64,000 nucleotides of DNA from WJMT01 sp964624145 (lineage in GTDB: Bacteria > Acidobacteriota > Aminicenantia > Aminicenantales > Aminicenantaceae), in the NCBI GenBank assembly GCA_964624145.1, contig CAZUXT010000016.1:1-64000 (forward strand), written 5' to 3'. The translations under genes and the position numbers were made by a program. The notes under the pieces were generated by a model. It was not told the DNA's origin and did no database searches. It saw nothing but the letters and a program-made list of their open reading frames with translations. How positions within the stretch are numbered: the stretch's first letter is position 1; every line of letters starts with the position of its first letter. Positions 53,526 to 63,040 of this stretch are shown here, in pieces.

Positions 53526-56500
53526 ATAAAAAACTCCTCTCACCAAAAAACAAAGATGAAAAAACAATCTCCCAAAACACAATCGCTATCGTAGGTATGG
53601 CCTGTCGATTTCCCGATGCTCCGGACCTTGATACTTTCTGGCAAAATATTCTCAAGGGTCATAACGCTGTCCATGAAGTCCCACCAGACCGCTGGGATAT
53701 TCAAAAATTTTACTCAAAAGGGCATAAGGAAAAAATATACTGTAAACAGGGAGGTTATTTGGACAGTTCATTTTCTTTTGATCCTTCCCCTTTTGGAATC
53801 ATGCCGGCAGCTGTAAAGGGCGGCTCCCCGGAACAATTCCTCGTTCTTCAAACAGCTCGAGAGGCCCTTCTGGATGCAGGATACAAGGACCTTCCCCTTA
53901 AAAAAGGGATCCGGGCAGAATTCATACTTGGCCTCGGGAATTACTTAAATGTGGGACAGTCAAATGTCTATCAAAAGACAGCCATTATCCATCAGACACT
54001 CCAGATTCTCAAACAAATCAATCCCGATATAACCGATAAAGAACTGAAATCCATTCAGGAAGAGCTGAATGAAAGCCTTCTTCCTTTCCGCCCGGATACA
54101 GCGCCTTCCATAATTCCCAACATAACATCTTCTCTCACATCAAACAGGTTTCATTTTATCGGGCCCTGTTTTACTGTTGACGCAGCCTGTGCCTCCTCTT
54201 TGATCAGTGTTGATATCGCTCTGCGTGACCTTGTATCAGGATCCTGCGACCTTGCTTTAGCAGGAGGTATTCATATTCAGAACAATGTCCCGTTCCTGTC
54301 CGTATTTTCAGCAGTCCAAGCACTTTCCCTGAGTGAGACCATTCGGCCCTTTGACAAGAAAGCTGACGGAACTGTTCCCGGAGAGGGAGTCGGTATCCTG
54401 GTTTTAAAAAGACTCAAAGACTCAATCCGCGACAACAACCGCGTCTATGCCTTACTCAAAGCTGTAGGCACCTCCAGTGACGGAAGGACAGCCAGTGTTC
54501 TGGCTCCGAGTAAAGAAGGGCAGATCCTCTCTATGGAAACAGCTTATCAAAGAGCCAAATTGAGTGCCCGGACAATCGGTTTGATCGAAGCCCATGGGGC
54601 CGGAACCCGGATTGGAGATGATACGGAACTAAAGTCGCTTCTTTCTGTATTCGGAAAACGACCTTTGAATTCCCCCCCCATCGCATTAGGCTCTGTAAAG
54701 TCCATGATAGGTCATTCCATGCCGGCAGCAGGAGCCGCGGGGATCATCAAATGCGCGCTTTCCCTCTATCACAAAGTTCTCCCTCCGTCGCTGAACTGCA
54801 GCGATCCTGACCAAAGAGTGGTGGGAGACAAAAAAGCGCTCCACATCAACACCAGGCTTAGACCGTGGATCCACAGCCCTCATTCTCATCCAAGGCGGGC
54901 CGGTGTTAATGCCTTTGGCTTTGGCGGTATCAACGCCCATGCCATCCTCGAAGAATATTCAAATCCATCTCTCCCTTCACCTTTGCTTCTCAACTGGGAT
55001 ACAGAACTGTTTTTATTTAAGGGGAAAACCCCGGCTGCTGTTTCGGACCAGGCCAGAAAATTCTTGGACAACATAAAAAAAACGAAGAGTTTCTCCCTTT
55101 CGGATTTGGCCTTCACTTTGAATTCTGATGGACAGCACTGGACTCACTGCTTGTCGATTGTAGCTGAATCGCGAGAGGATCTGATAAAAAAACTCGATTT
55201 TGCCGTCCGTGAGTTAGGCCAACCCTCCCGTTCGAAGATTCAGGATAAAAAGGGTATCTATTTCTTCAGGCACCCCCGACAAAGAAGAGGGAAGATAGCC
55301 TTCCTTTACCCGGGAGAAGGATCACAGTATATTGATATGTTGAAGGATATCTATTTGAATTTCCCTCAAGTGAGAAGTTATCTTGACCTGCTCGATTACA
55401 TAAGCCTTCATAACAGATCCCCGGAAATGCCTCCCAGCTGGTATTATTACCCTCCCCTGCTCAAAAACAAAAAAAGGGCTGAAAACGACCTCTTCGACCA
55501 GGAAAGTTCGAGAATCACCATGATCATTTCCAATTTGGTCATGGATAAAATCATTGAATCACTCGGCATCAAACCCGACACAGTGGGAGGACACTCTTCA
55601 GGAGAGTTGTCAGCCTCAGTAAAAGCAGGTGTTTATGAATTAAACGAGTTTATGGACAATATTCCGCGGCTGCAAGAATTATTTCACATTGTATCCAAAC
55701 TTCCAGATGTACCTGAAGGTTCGATGCTTGCTGTTTCTACCGGTAGAGATGAAGTCAATAAAATCATCAGCTCTTATAAGGAAAAAATATATCTTGCCAA
55801 TGATAACTGCCCTCACCAGGTGGTAATTGCCGGAAACCGGACAATTATCAAAAAGCTCTTCAAAGATCTGATGCAGAAAGGAATATTATGCCACCGTCTT
55901 CCTTATAAATACGGTTATCACAGCGAGATGTTTTCAATAATAGAAGAACGCCTTCATGAATTCAACTCTTCCTTGACCATTCACAGTCCTTCTTTTCCTC
56001 TCTATTCCTGCATCACAGGGAAAAGATATCCGAGTAAAAAAGAGGAAATAATCTCTCTGGCTTCGAAAACGTGGTCAATGCCTGTCAAGTTTTTCACGAT
56101 GATTGAATCCATGTACAATAATGGAGCAAGGGCTTTTATCGAGGTCGGACCACGGAGCAATCTCACGGCATTCGTTGATGATATTCTCAGAAACCGCCCC
56201 CATGTGGCTCTGGCATCAAATGTTTCCTACAGATCCGGAACCACCCAGATCAATCATCTTGCCGGACTGCTTGCTTCGCTCGGATATCCCATAAATACAG
56301 AATGTTTGTACAAGTACAGAAAGAAGAAGAAAGCAAACCTTAATGCGGATGTCAATCTTAAAAAAAGCAAAAAAAGCCAGAGTATTGAAATCTCCCTTTC
56401 CCTCCCTGAAGCAAAAGTGAACAAGAGAGAAAAACAGCCACCACAAAAACGGCCCTGGCAGGAAGTCGAAGACCTTGGCGCCCCGCCTTCATCTTTACCC

Positions 56501-58369
56501 TCTCCCCCGGATGGAGAGAAGAGCCATGAGGAGGCGATCCACGGATTCCTGGATACCATGGAAAATTTTCTTCAAGTCCAGGAAGACGTCATGAAGACCT
56601 ATTACAAAAGCTTATCCCCAAATTTCCGGGCTGAAACCTCGGAGAGAAAGCCCTCTCTCCAAAAAGCGAGAGCGGCTGAAAAAACGTCCTTTATACAAGA
56701 AATCACAAGCCTCTCCAATCAAAACGAGCTGGAAGCGGTCTGCACTCTGGATATGAAAGAGATGCTCTTCCTGGATGACCACCGTTTTTTTAGCTCTAGG
56801 GTTAGTCTCTCAGATCCGGTTCTTAAACCTTTGTCTGTCGTTCCCTTGACCATCAGCCTGGAAATCATGGCAGAGGCTGCCTTTCTTTTAAATGAAGAAA
56901 AAATCCTATCAGGATTTAAAAATGTCAGCGCTTTGAATTGGCTGAGTATCCAAAACGGCCAGAAGCTCACTCTCTCTGTTTCAGCAAAAAAAATCAACAG
57001 CCATGAAGTCAGTGTTGGTATTTTTAATCAAGGCCAAACACCTGCGGCCAAAGCTGTGGTCCTCTTTTCAAATCACTTCCCTGAACAGGCCGTTTCAAGT
57101 GAATTCACTCTTTCAAAAACAAAAAATCCAAGGCTCTCGGCAAACCAGATTTATAAAAAGAAACTCATGTTTCACGGCCCTCATTTTCAAGGTATCTCCA
57201 GCCTTGATGAACTTTCTCCTGAAGGGGCCAAAGCTTCTCTGGAGGTCCTTCCCGTCAAGAATATTTTTCATTCAACTGAAGCACCAGACCTCCTCCTCGA
57301 TCCCTTCCTTTTAGATGCAGCAGGCCAGGTGATCGGATGCTGGGCCCCTAAATATTTAAAAAACGGATTTGTGGTCTTTCCCGTGTTCATTGAGCAGTTA
57401 AATCTCTATGGGAAGAAACCCAAAGCCCGTGATAAACTCGAATGCAGGGTAAGGATAAGAGAAAAAAAGGAAAAATCCCTCAAAGCTGATTTTGAGCTGG
57501 TCGATTCCAGCGGTCATGTCTACCTTGATGTGACGGGATGGACGGATATACGGCTTCCTTTAAAAAACCGAACGTATCAATTTTTAAAAAAACCCCAACA
57601 AAAATTCCTCTCTCAAGAATGGAAAATCGATGATGTTTGCGAATTTCATAAAAAACAAGAATTCAATCCCATCATTTGCTATCTCCCGGGAATATTCGGA
57701 ATCCATCAGCCCTTTTGGCCCTCTGTTTGGGCCCATCTTTTCCTATCCAGGAAAGAAAGACAAACATTCAGAGACTTAAGCAGCTCCCGCAAAGCTGACT
57801 GGCTTGCGGGACGGATCGCAGCTAAGGATGCAGTCAGAGTATGGCTGGATCGCACGTATCACATCCAGGTCTTCCCTGCAGATGTGGAACTGTGTGAAGC
57901 TGAAGGAAACAGGCTTCATGCCTGCGGCAAATGGGAAGAGAAAACAAACGGAGAGCAACCTTTGATTTCTCTTTCTCATTCCAAAGGCCAAGCTCTTGCC
58001 ATCGCAGCCTCCCAGGCCCGGAGCGTCGGGATTGATATGGAGATATGCGAAAAGAAACCGGCTGGATTTGAAAAGATTTCAATGAGCGCAAAGGAAAGAA
58101 AAATTCTGGATACTATGAAAAAGAACGAACAATTGGAATGGATGCTCCGGTTCTGGTGTGCTAAAGAAGCGCTTGGAAAAGCCCTGGGAACAGGTCTTTC
58201 TCTAGGGCCAAGAAGTTTTGAGGTTATCCGGAAGGAAAAAAAGAATATTCTCATAATGGAACCAGGGGGAAAAATGCTGTCTTCACTTCCCGATAGCCCG
58301 AATCGAAGATACAAGGCCTACACAATGAGAAGTGGAAAAACCATCGCTTCTTTTGTTATTTTAGAATGA
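53522..58369 (+). CDS. multidomain lipid/polyketide synthase KS-AT-DH-PPTase
   Basis: 1615 residues, start overlapping the previous stop (ATGA), so the two megaproteins are made together. KS (about 20-475) has Cys223 (DAACASSL), His in AHGAGT near 357 and GHSMPA near 397. AT (about 595-915) has Ser692 in GHSSGE and a late His in GYHSEMF. A FLQVQEDVMKTYY linker helix near 1010-1025 resembles one in the first protein. A PS-DH-like domain (about 1070-1350) has VVPLTISLEIMAEAA and DAAGQ. The C-terminus (about 1400-1615) is a 4'-phosphopantetheinyl transferase with GIDMEI near 1503 and WCAKEALGKALG near 1544, which should load the ACPs of this system. No ACP is present in this chain. Confidence 0.9.
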   Translation: MNKKLLSPKNKDEKTISQNTIAIVGMACRFPDAPDLDTFWQNILKGHNAVHEVPPDRWDIQKFYSKGHKEKIYCKQGGYLDSSFSFDPSPFGIMPAAVKGGSPEQFLVLQTAREALLDAGYKDLPLKKGIRAEFILGLGNYLNVGQSNVYQKTAIIHQTLQILKQINPDITDKELKSIQEELNESLLPFRPDTAPSIIPNITSSLTSNRFHFIGPCFTVDAACASSLISVDIALRDLVSGSCDLALAGGIHIQNNVPFLSVFSAVQALSLSETIRPFDKKADGTVPGEGVGILVLKRLKDSIRDNNRVYALLKAVGTSSDGRTASVLAPSKEGQILSMETAYQRAKLSARTIGLIEAHGAGTRIGDDTELKSLLSVFGKRPLNSPPIALGSVKSMIGHSMPAAGAAGIIKCALSLYHKVLPPSLNCSDPDQRVVGDKKALHINTRLRPWIHSPHSHPRRAGVNAFGFGGINAHAILEEYSNPSLPSPLLLNWDTELFLFKGKTPAAVSDQARKFLDNIKKTKSFSLSDLAFTLNSDGQHWTHCLSIVAESREDLIKKLDFAVRELGQPSRSKIQDKKGIYFFRHPRQRRGKIAFLYPGEGSQYIDMLKDIYLNFPQVRSYLDLLDYISLHNRSPEMPPSWYYYPPLLKNKKRAENDLFDQESSRITMIISNLVMDKIIESLGIKPDTVGGHSSGELSASVKAGVYELNEFMDNIPRLQELFHIVSKLPDVPEGSMLAVSTGRDEVNKIISSYKEKIYLANDNCPHQVVIAGNRTIIKKLFKDLMQKGILCHRLPYKYGYHSEMFSIIEERLHEFNSSLTIHSPSFPLYSCITGKRYPSKKEEIISLASKTWSMPVKFFTMIESMYNNGARAFIEVGPRSNLTAFVDDILRNRPHVALASNVSYRSGTTQINHLAGLLASLGYPINTECLYKYRKKKKANLNADVNLKKSKKSQSIEISLSLPEAKVNKREKQPPQKRPWQEVEDLGAPPSSLPSPPDGEKSHEEAIHGFLDTMENFLQVQEDVMKTYYKSLSPNFRAETSERKPSLQKARAAEKTSFIQEITSLSNQNELEAVCTLDMKEMLFLDDHRFFSSRVSLSDPVLKPLSVVPLTISLEIMAEAAFLLNEEKILSGFKNVSALNWLSIQNGQKLTLSVSAKKINSHEVSVGIFNQGQTPAAKAVVLFSNHFPEQAVSSEFTLSKTKNPRLSANQIYKKKLMFHGPHFQGISSLDELSPEGAKASLEVLPVKNIFHSTEAPDLLLDPFLLDAAGQVIGCWAPKYLKNGFVVFPVFIEQLNLYGKKPKARDKLECRVRIREKKEKSLKADFELVDSSGHVYLDVTGWTDIRLPLKNRTYQFLKKPQQKFLSQEWKIDDVCEFHKKQEFNPIICYLPGIFGIHQPFWPSVWAHLFLSRKERQTFRDLSSSRKADWLAGRIAAKDAVRVWLDRTYHIQVFPADVELCEAEGNRLHACGKWEEKTNGEQPLISLSHSKGQALAIAASQARSVGIDMEICEKKPAGFEKISMSAKERKILDTMKKNEQLEWMLRFWCAKEALGKALGTGLSLGPRSFEVIRKEKKNILIMEPGGKMLSSLPDSPNRRYKAYTMRSGKTIASFVILE

Positions 58370-58418
58370 ACATGAAAGAAAATTTTCGACATTTCCCAGC
58401 CTATAAAGGGAGGGATAA

Positions 58419-58721
58419 ATGAGTGTGCCTACTGTAGAAAACATCTTTTCAGTCATTCTCCAGATTATCGAAGAGCTGTTCGAAGACTGGGAATACTCAG
58501 GCAAAATCACACAGGAAACAACTCTTCTCTCTGACCTTGGTTTTCAATCGATTGATGCGGTCGCTTTAGGCTCTGCCATTGAAGATCATTACAATCAAAA
58601 AATTCCATTCGCACAGTATCTCTCAGATCTGGAAGAAAAGGGCGTTTCTGATATCAAATTAGGTGATTTTGCCTGTTTTATCCAAAAAAACCTTGGCAAA
58701 CAAAGGGATAAAAAAGAATGA
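58419..58721 (+). CDS. free-standing acyl carrier protein
   Basis: 100 residues with the ACP motif DLGFQSIDAV; the Ser in QSID is the phosphopantetheine attachment site. A GGGAGG site lies a few bases before the ATG. It starts 49 bases after the KS-AT-DH-PPTase gene and its stop overlaps the start of the next gene (ATGA 58718-58721). It is longer and more divergent than fatty acid ACPs and is most likely a dedicated carrier that delivers or receives the chain for the two megaproteins, loaded by the PPTase domain. Confidence 0.9.
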   Translation: MSVPTVENIFSVILQIIEELFEDWEYSGKITQETTLLSDLGFQSIDAVALGSAIEDHYNQKIPFAQYLSDLEEKGVSDIKLGDFACFIQKNLGKQRDKKE

Positions 58722-60331
58722 GAGGCTCCTGCTTTCTTCTTGGACTTGATGGAGGTACATTCCGGATCATTGACTTCTGTATCCAAAATGGAGTGATGCC
58801 GTTCCTTAAGGAGTTTTTGAAGTCCTCAGCTTTTGGACCGATTGAATCCACAATCCCGGCACTGACCCCGCCGGCATGGACGACTCTCGCCACGGGAAGA
58901 TCCCCCGGACATCATGGAATCTTTGATTTCTATACCTTTGAATCCGAATCAACCCGGATGCTTCGATTGATATCATCAAGGGATATTTCCTGTGAGACCG
59001 TTTGGTCTATGGCTAACCGGGCGGGACTCCGAACAGCAGTGCTGAACTATGTTGCCACCTATCCCCCTCCTGAAATCAATGGATATGTAGTTCCCGGTTG
59101 GGTGCCCTGGCGTTGGATGAAGTTCGGAAGCCGCCCCCGGGGGCTCTTCAAAGACATAGGGATGCAAAAAGACATAAACACCAAAATACTCGCTTACCAT
59201 CCTGACGAGGAAGCCAAGGCTATCGAAGGATGTGAACAGGAAGAACTTGAGCCATGGATCAATATGCATATTGAGAGGGAGAAGCAGTGGTTCCAGCTCG
59301 TTCGATACCTTTATAAAAAAAATCCCTGTGAGTTGACAGCCGTTGTCTTGGATGGAATGGATAAAATCCAGCATCTGTGCTGGCGCTATATTGATCCGGA
59401 GCTTTCGTCCGGAACTCCTGACAAAAAATTCTCCGATATCCGGAAACTCAGCTTTGAATACTATCGAAATGTTGACCAATACATCGAATCTCTGGTCCAT
59501 CTCGCAGGGCCTGAAACCACATTTATCATAGCCAGCGACCATGGATTCGCCCCATCTGATTATCAATTCAACATTAACGTATGGCTGGAGGAGGAAGGAT
59601 TTCTTTCGTGGAAAGAGGAAGACAAAAAAAAGGCGGGCCGTTCTGTGTCCATACAGATCAATGACCCGGCTTCCGTCACCTTGAGGTCCCTTAACTGGGA
59701 TCTCACCAGAGCCTATGCGGCTTCCCCCGGCACCAACGGCATTTTTATTCCTGTATCCGGCTTCCGGGGAGATAAAGGCATTCTTCCTCAAAATTATGAC
59801 TCCATAAGAAATGATCTTATAAAAAAGCTCAAAAAAGCGAAAAATCCGTGGAACAACAAGCCTCTTATCTCTCATGTATGGAAAAAAGAAGAATTATTTT
59901 CCGGTCCTTTTCTCAAAAATGCTCCTGACCTGACATTCGAACTTTTTGATAAAGGGCATGCTTCCATTTCCCGGAATAAATCTTCTGTCATCCCGCGCCA
60001 GCACACTATCGGAGGACATGAAAGACCGGGAATTTTTGCTATCCGGGGGCCCGGCATATTGAAAGGCAATCATCTGGACAACATCTCGCTTCTCAATGTA
60101 ACCCCTGCGATCCTGTACTCCCTCAACCTCCCGATCCCTGAAGACCTTGAAGGAGACATTGTCCGGGAAGCTTACTCACAGCAATGGATCCGGCAAAATC
60201 CTCCTCAAAAAGGCCCCCCGACTGTAAGACAATTAAGATCCGGGACGGCTGTGAAAGAAACAGACAAATTAAATAAGGAAGAAAAAGAACAGATAAAAAA
60301 AAGGCTTAAAACCCTTGGATATTTTGAATGA
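58718..60331 (+). CDS. alkaline-phosphatase-superfamily phosphohydrolase (type I phosphodiesterase family)
   Basis: 537 residues, cytosolic. LGLDGGTFRIIDF at the N-terminus has the metal Asp, and TPPAWTTLATGRSPGHHG holds the nucleophile Thr of the nucleotide pyrophosphatase/phosphodiesterase group. DGMDKIQHLCW, ASDHGFAPSDY and GGHERPGIFAIRGPG give the remaining metal ligands. The family (COG3379-like) hydrolyses phosphodiesters or phosphate esters. Coupled to the ACP gene by four bases, it may remove a phosphate-linked head group or release phosphopantetheine-bound product, but that is inference. The C-terminus is lysine-rich. No membrane helices. Confidence 0.85.
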   Translation: MRGSCFLLGLDGGTFRIIDFCIQNGVMPFLKEFLKSSAFGPIESTIPALTPPAWTTLATGRSPGHHGIFDFYTFESESTRMLRLISSRDISCETVWSMANRAGLRTAVLNYVATYPPPEINGYVVPGWVPWRWMKFGSRPRGLFKDIGMQKDINTKILAYHPDEEAKAIEGCEQEELEPWINMHIEREKQWFQLVRYLYKKNPCELTAVVLDGMDKIQHLCWRYIDPELSSGTPDKKFSDIRKLSFEYYRNVDQYIESLVHLAGPETTFIIASDHGFAPSDYQFNINVWLEEEGFLSWKEEDKKKAGRSVSIQINDPASVTLRSLNWDLTRAYAASPGTNGIFIPVSGFRGDKGILPQNYDSIRNDLIKKLKKAKNPWNNKPLISHVWKKEELFSGPFLKNAPDLTFELFDKGHASISRNKSSVIPRQHTIGGHERPGIFAIRGPGILKGNHLDNISLLNVTPAILYSLNLPIPEDLEGDIVREAYSQQWIRQNPPQKGPPTVRQLRSGTAVKETDKLNKEEKEQIKKRLKTLGYFE

Positions 60332-60349
60332 GAGGACCATAATATTCTC

Positions 60350-61171
60350 ATGGCCAAAGTAAAGCTTGACGAGATCACTCTGCACTACCAGCAAAAGGGA
60401 ACAGGTCCGGATGTCGTGCTGATCCACGGGCTCACCGGGGACCTTTCTCCCTGGTACTTCACATTTATTCCTGTTCTGTCTCAAAAATTCAGGGTTACAG
60501 CTTATGATCTGCGCGGACATGGTTTGAGCGACATGCCCCCCTCCGGATATAATTCAAACCAAATGGCAGATGACTTAAAATCTCTCTTAGACTTTCTCCG
60601 GATTGAAAAGACATTTCTTGTCGGTCACAGCTACGGAGGAGTGGTCGCCATGGCATTTGCCAGCAAATATCCAGAGCGTGTTAAAGGGATCATCATCTAT
60701 GATACAGGTTTTCCCGCCTTAAGACGGTTTAGAGACATGGAGAACATGCTGGATTGGAAAAAATATGAAAAAATTCTCTCACAATACAACATAACCCGGG
60801 ATACTGATTTCAACGACCTCAAAAACACAATGGAACTTTTCCTAAAGGTCCCTCTCCCTTTCGGCCTTCGCAAAGGACGCATAAGAAAAAACCCCCGCAT
60901 CCGCAAGCTCATACAAGAGACAACAGCCGTCAAAGAATTCGCAGAGATAGCCGACCTGACCGAGGAAAGGCTTCTATCTATCCCCCATCCTGTCCTTGCC
61001 GTTTATGGAAGCTCCTCGCCCGTATCTAAGGTTGGAAAACATCTGGAGAAAAATCTGGCACAGTGCCGTGTAGAGTATGCGGAAGGTGAAGACCATCTGT
61101 TCGTGCTCAAGGAACCAAAAAGATTTCTTCGTTTGGTTGAAGATTTTCTGGAAAAACACTCCCAATCCTGA
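60350..61171 (+). CDS. alpha/beta hydrolase
   Basis: 273 residues of the alpha/beta hydrolase fold: HGLTGDLSPWYF oxyanion region, nucleophile Ser in VGHSYGGVVAMAF (about residue 92), Asp near 225 and His in EGEDHLFVLKEP near 247. It starts 18 bases after the phosphohydrolase gene. In a synthase operon it is a candidate thioesterase or acyl transferase for release of the finished chain; a lipase role is also possible. The ATG is preceded only by a distant GAGGA. Confidence 0.88.
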   Translation: MAKVKLDEITLHYQQKGTGPDVVLIHGLTGDLSPWYFTFIPVLSQKFRVTAYDLRGHGLSDMPPSGYNSNQMADDLKSLLDFLRIEKTFLVGHSYGGVVAMAFASKYPERVKGIIIYDTGFPALRRFRDMENMLDWKKYEKILSQYNITRDTDFNDLKNTMELFLKVPLPFGLRKGRIRKNPRIRKLIQETTAVKEFAEIADLTEERLLSIPHPVLAVYGSSSPVSKVGKHLEKNLAQCRVEYAEGEDHLFVLKEPKRFLRLVEDFLEKHSQS

Positions 61172-61227
61172 AACGGGATATCATCCTGATTGATTTTTTT
61201 CTTTCTAAAAAATAAAATATCCTTTCC

Positions 61228-62334
61228 ATGAGAGTGATATGCTGTGTTGTTATTCTCCTAATCATCCCGGCAGTTCTCTCTGGCAGTATTCAATTCTCAA
61301 ACTACTTTGAAAACAGATTCTTTATTTTGTCCAGCGGTTTGCCCGTTCTTCAAGAAACAAAGAGAGAGACTTCCCTCAGTGATTATACGCGTCTTAGAAT
61401 CCAGGCATCCAAAGAACTGGCGAGCAATGCCTCCGTCTATTTCGCACTGGATTTCTTCACTTTCCATGGATTGTTAAGAAGCCCTCTGGGTGCTTACGAA
61501 TCCCAACAAACCAACCAGGACAAAAGGCTCCTGCTCGCACTCGACCGGGCTCATATCAATCTTTACCTGCCCGGATTTGATATCATCCTTGGAAAACAGC
61601 GTCTGGCTGGAGGTGTTTCTTCAGTCTGGACATCGATGGATATCTTCAACCGTATCAACATTTTTGAGCCAACGGAAGAGAAACCGGGAATCAATGCTCT
61701 GAAAATCTACGTTCCTTTGGGAAAATTATCCGCACTCACCGGGGTTTATGCGCTCGAAGATGATCTTACCTCATCAAAATCAAGCCTCCGTGCTCAAACT
61801 CACTTTGCCGGCGTTGATGCGGCATTCACATTCAGTCATGAAACAGAAAGAAACCGGTCTCTTTTGGGGGTGGACTTCCGGGGAGAGCATGTGATCGGAT
61901 GGTGGGCTGAAGCCGGATACCTTATCTCTCCACACCATACTGATAAAAAAATCGTTCTTGGATTTGACTACTCCTTTCCGGTGGCAGGAGGACTTTACTG
62001 GATGACAGAATTCCTCTACGACCAAAGCGGAGAAAAAGAATCATCCCGATACGATTACGCGAAACTTCGATCGGGAGAAAGATACACATTAGGACGATCG
62101 TACTGCTATTCCAAAGTGACTTATGGAATGCCACAATACTTTTCTGCCAGTTTGGCCTATATCGGGAACTGGACAGACGGCTCGTTTATGCTGAGCCCCT
62201 CTTTTCTCTACCCTTTTAGTGATCATGTATCTTTCAACACCGGGTTTTTCATTCCCATGGGGCACAAAGAGGGAGAGATGAACCGTCTTGAAACCGGACT
62301 TGTGTTTTTTTTATGGTTAAAGATAAATTTTTAA
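61228..62334 (+). CDS. outer-membrane beta-barrel protein
   Basis: 368 residues with a signal peptide (VICCVVILLIIPAVLSG). It is rich in alternating aromatic-hydrophobic strands (SVYFALDFFTF, HINLYLPGFDIILGKQRL) and ends in LWLKINF, a C-terminal phenylalanine typical of outer-membrane barrels. Resembles alginate-export/porin-type proteins but I cannot name the family. Its place between the synthase genes and an ABC transporter suggests a role in moving or inserting the lipid product into the outer membrane. It begins 56 bases after the hydrolase gene. Confidence 0.72.
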   Translation: MRVICCVVILLIIPAVLSGSIQFSNYFENRFFILSSGLPVLQETKRETSLSDYTRLRIQASKELASNASVYFALDFFTFHGLLRSPLGAYESQQTNQDKRLLLALDRAHINLYLPGFDIILGKQRLAGGVSSVWTSMDIFNRINIFEPTEEKPGINALKIYVPLGKLSALTGVYALEDDLTSSKSSLRAQTHFAGVDAAFTFSHETERNRSLLGVDFRGEHVIGWWAEAGYLISPHHTDKKIVLGFDYSFPVAGGLYWMTEFLYDQSGEKESSRYDYAKLRSGERYTLGRSYCYSKVTYGMPQYFSASLAYIGNWTDGSFMLSPSFLYPFSDHVSFNTGFFIPMGHKEGEMNRLETGLVFFLWLKINF

Positions 62335-62347
62335 AAGGATTCCTCAT

Positions 62348-63040
62348 ATGAGTGTTGTTAGATTAGAAGGTGTTTATAAAGCCTATCATTTAGGGAAATA
62401 CGATCACGAAGCGGTGCATGATATCACTTTATCTGTAGAAGAAGGAGAATTTCTTTCCATTGCCGGCCCCTCAGGATCAGGGAAAACCACCATTCTCAAC
62501 ATCATGGGCTGTCTTGACAAGCCCAGCCACGGAAAAGTATACATCGAAGACAAAGACATCACAGGCCGGCCCATGGCTCATTTAGCCACGATCAGACGTG
62601 AAAAAATCGGATTCATATTCCAGACATTTAATCTGATCCCTGTTTTAACAGCGATCGAAAACGTAGAGTTTCCTCTCATCCTGGAAGGAATAGACGATGC
62701 CGGGGAAAGAAGGTCATTAGCGAAAGAATTTCTGGATCAGGTCGGACTTGAGGAATTTATTAACCGAAAGCCCAATGAATTGAGCGGAGGGCAGCAGCAG
62801 AGAGTGGCTATTGCCAGAGCGCTTGCAAAAAAACCGTCTTTGGTCCTCGCAGATGAGCCCACGGCTAATCTTGATTCGAACACAGGGAAAGAAATTTTGG
62901 AACTCATGCTCGACCTCAATCAGAGCCTATCGACAACATTTGTTTTTTCCACACATGACAGGATGGTTATGGATTTCGCCAGGAGATTGATCAAACTCAA
63001 AGACGGAAGAATCGAACAGGATAAGGTCATCGGTCAATGA
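62348..63040 (+). CDS. LolD/MacB-type ABC transporter ATP-binding protein
   Basis: 230 residues with GPSGSGKTT (Walker A), LSGGQQQRVAIARAL (signature), VLADEPTANLD (Walker B) and a final STHD switch His. It lacks membrane segments, and the sequence style is that of LolD and MacB-type ATPases that power extraction of lipids or peptides from the inner membrane. AAAGGA precedes the ATG by nine bases. Its stop overlaps the start of the permease gene (ATGA). Confidence 0.94.
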   Translation: MSVVRLEGVYKAYHLGKYDHEAVHDITLSVEEGEFLSIAGPSGSGKTTILNIMGCLDKPSHGKVYIEDKDITGRPMAHLATIRREKIGFIFQTFNLIPVLTAIENVEFPLILEGIDDAGERRSLAKEFLDQVGLEEFINRKPNELSGGQQQRVAIARALAKKPSLVLADEPTANLDSNTGKEILELMLDLNQSLSTTFVFSTHDRMVMDFARRLIKLKDGRIEQDKVIGQ

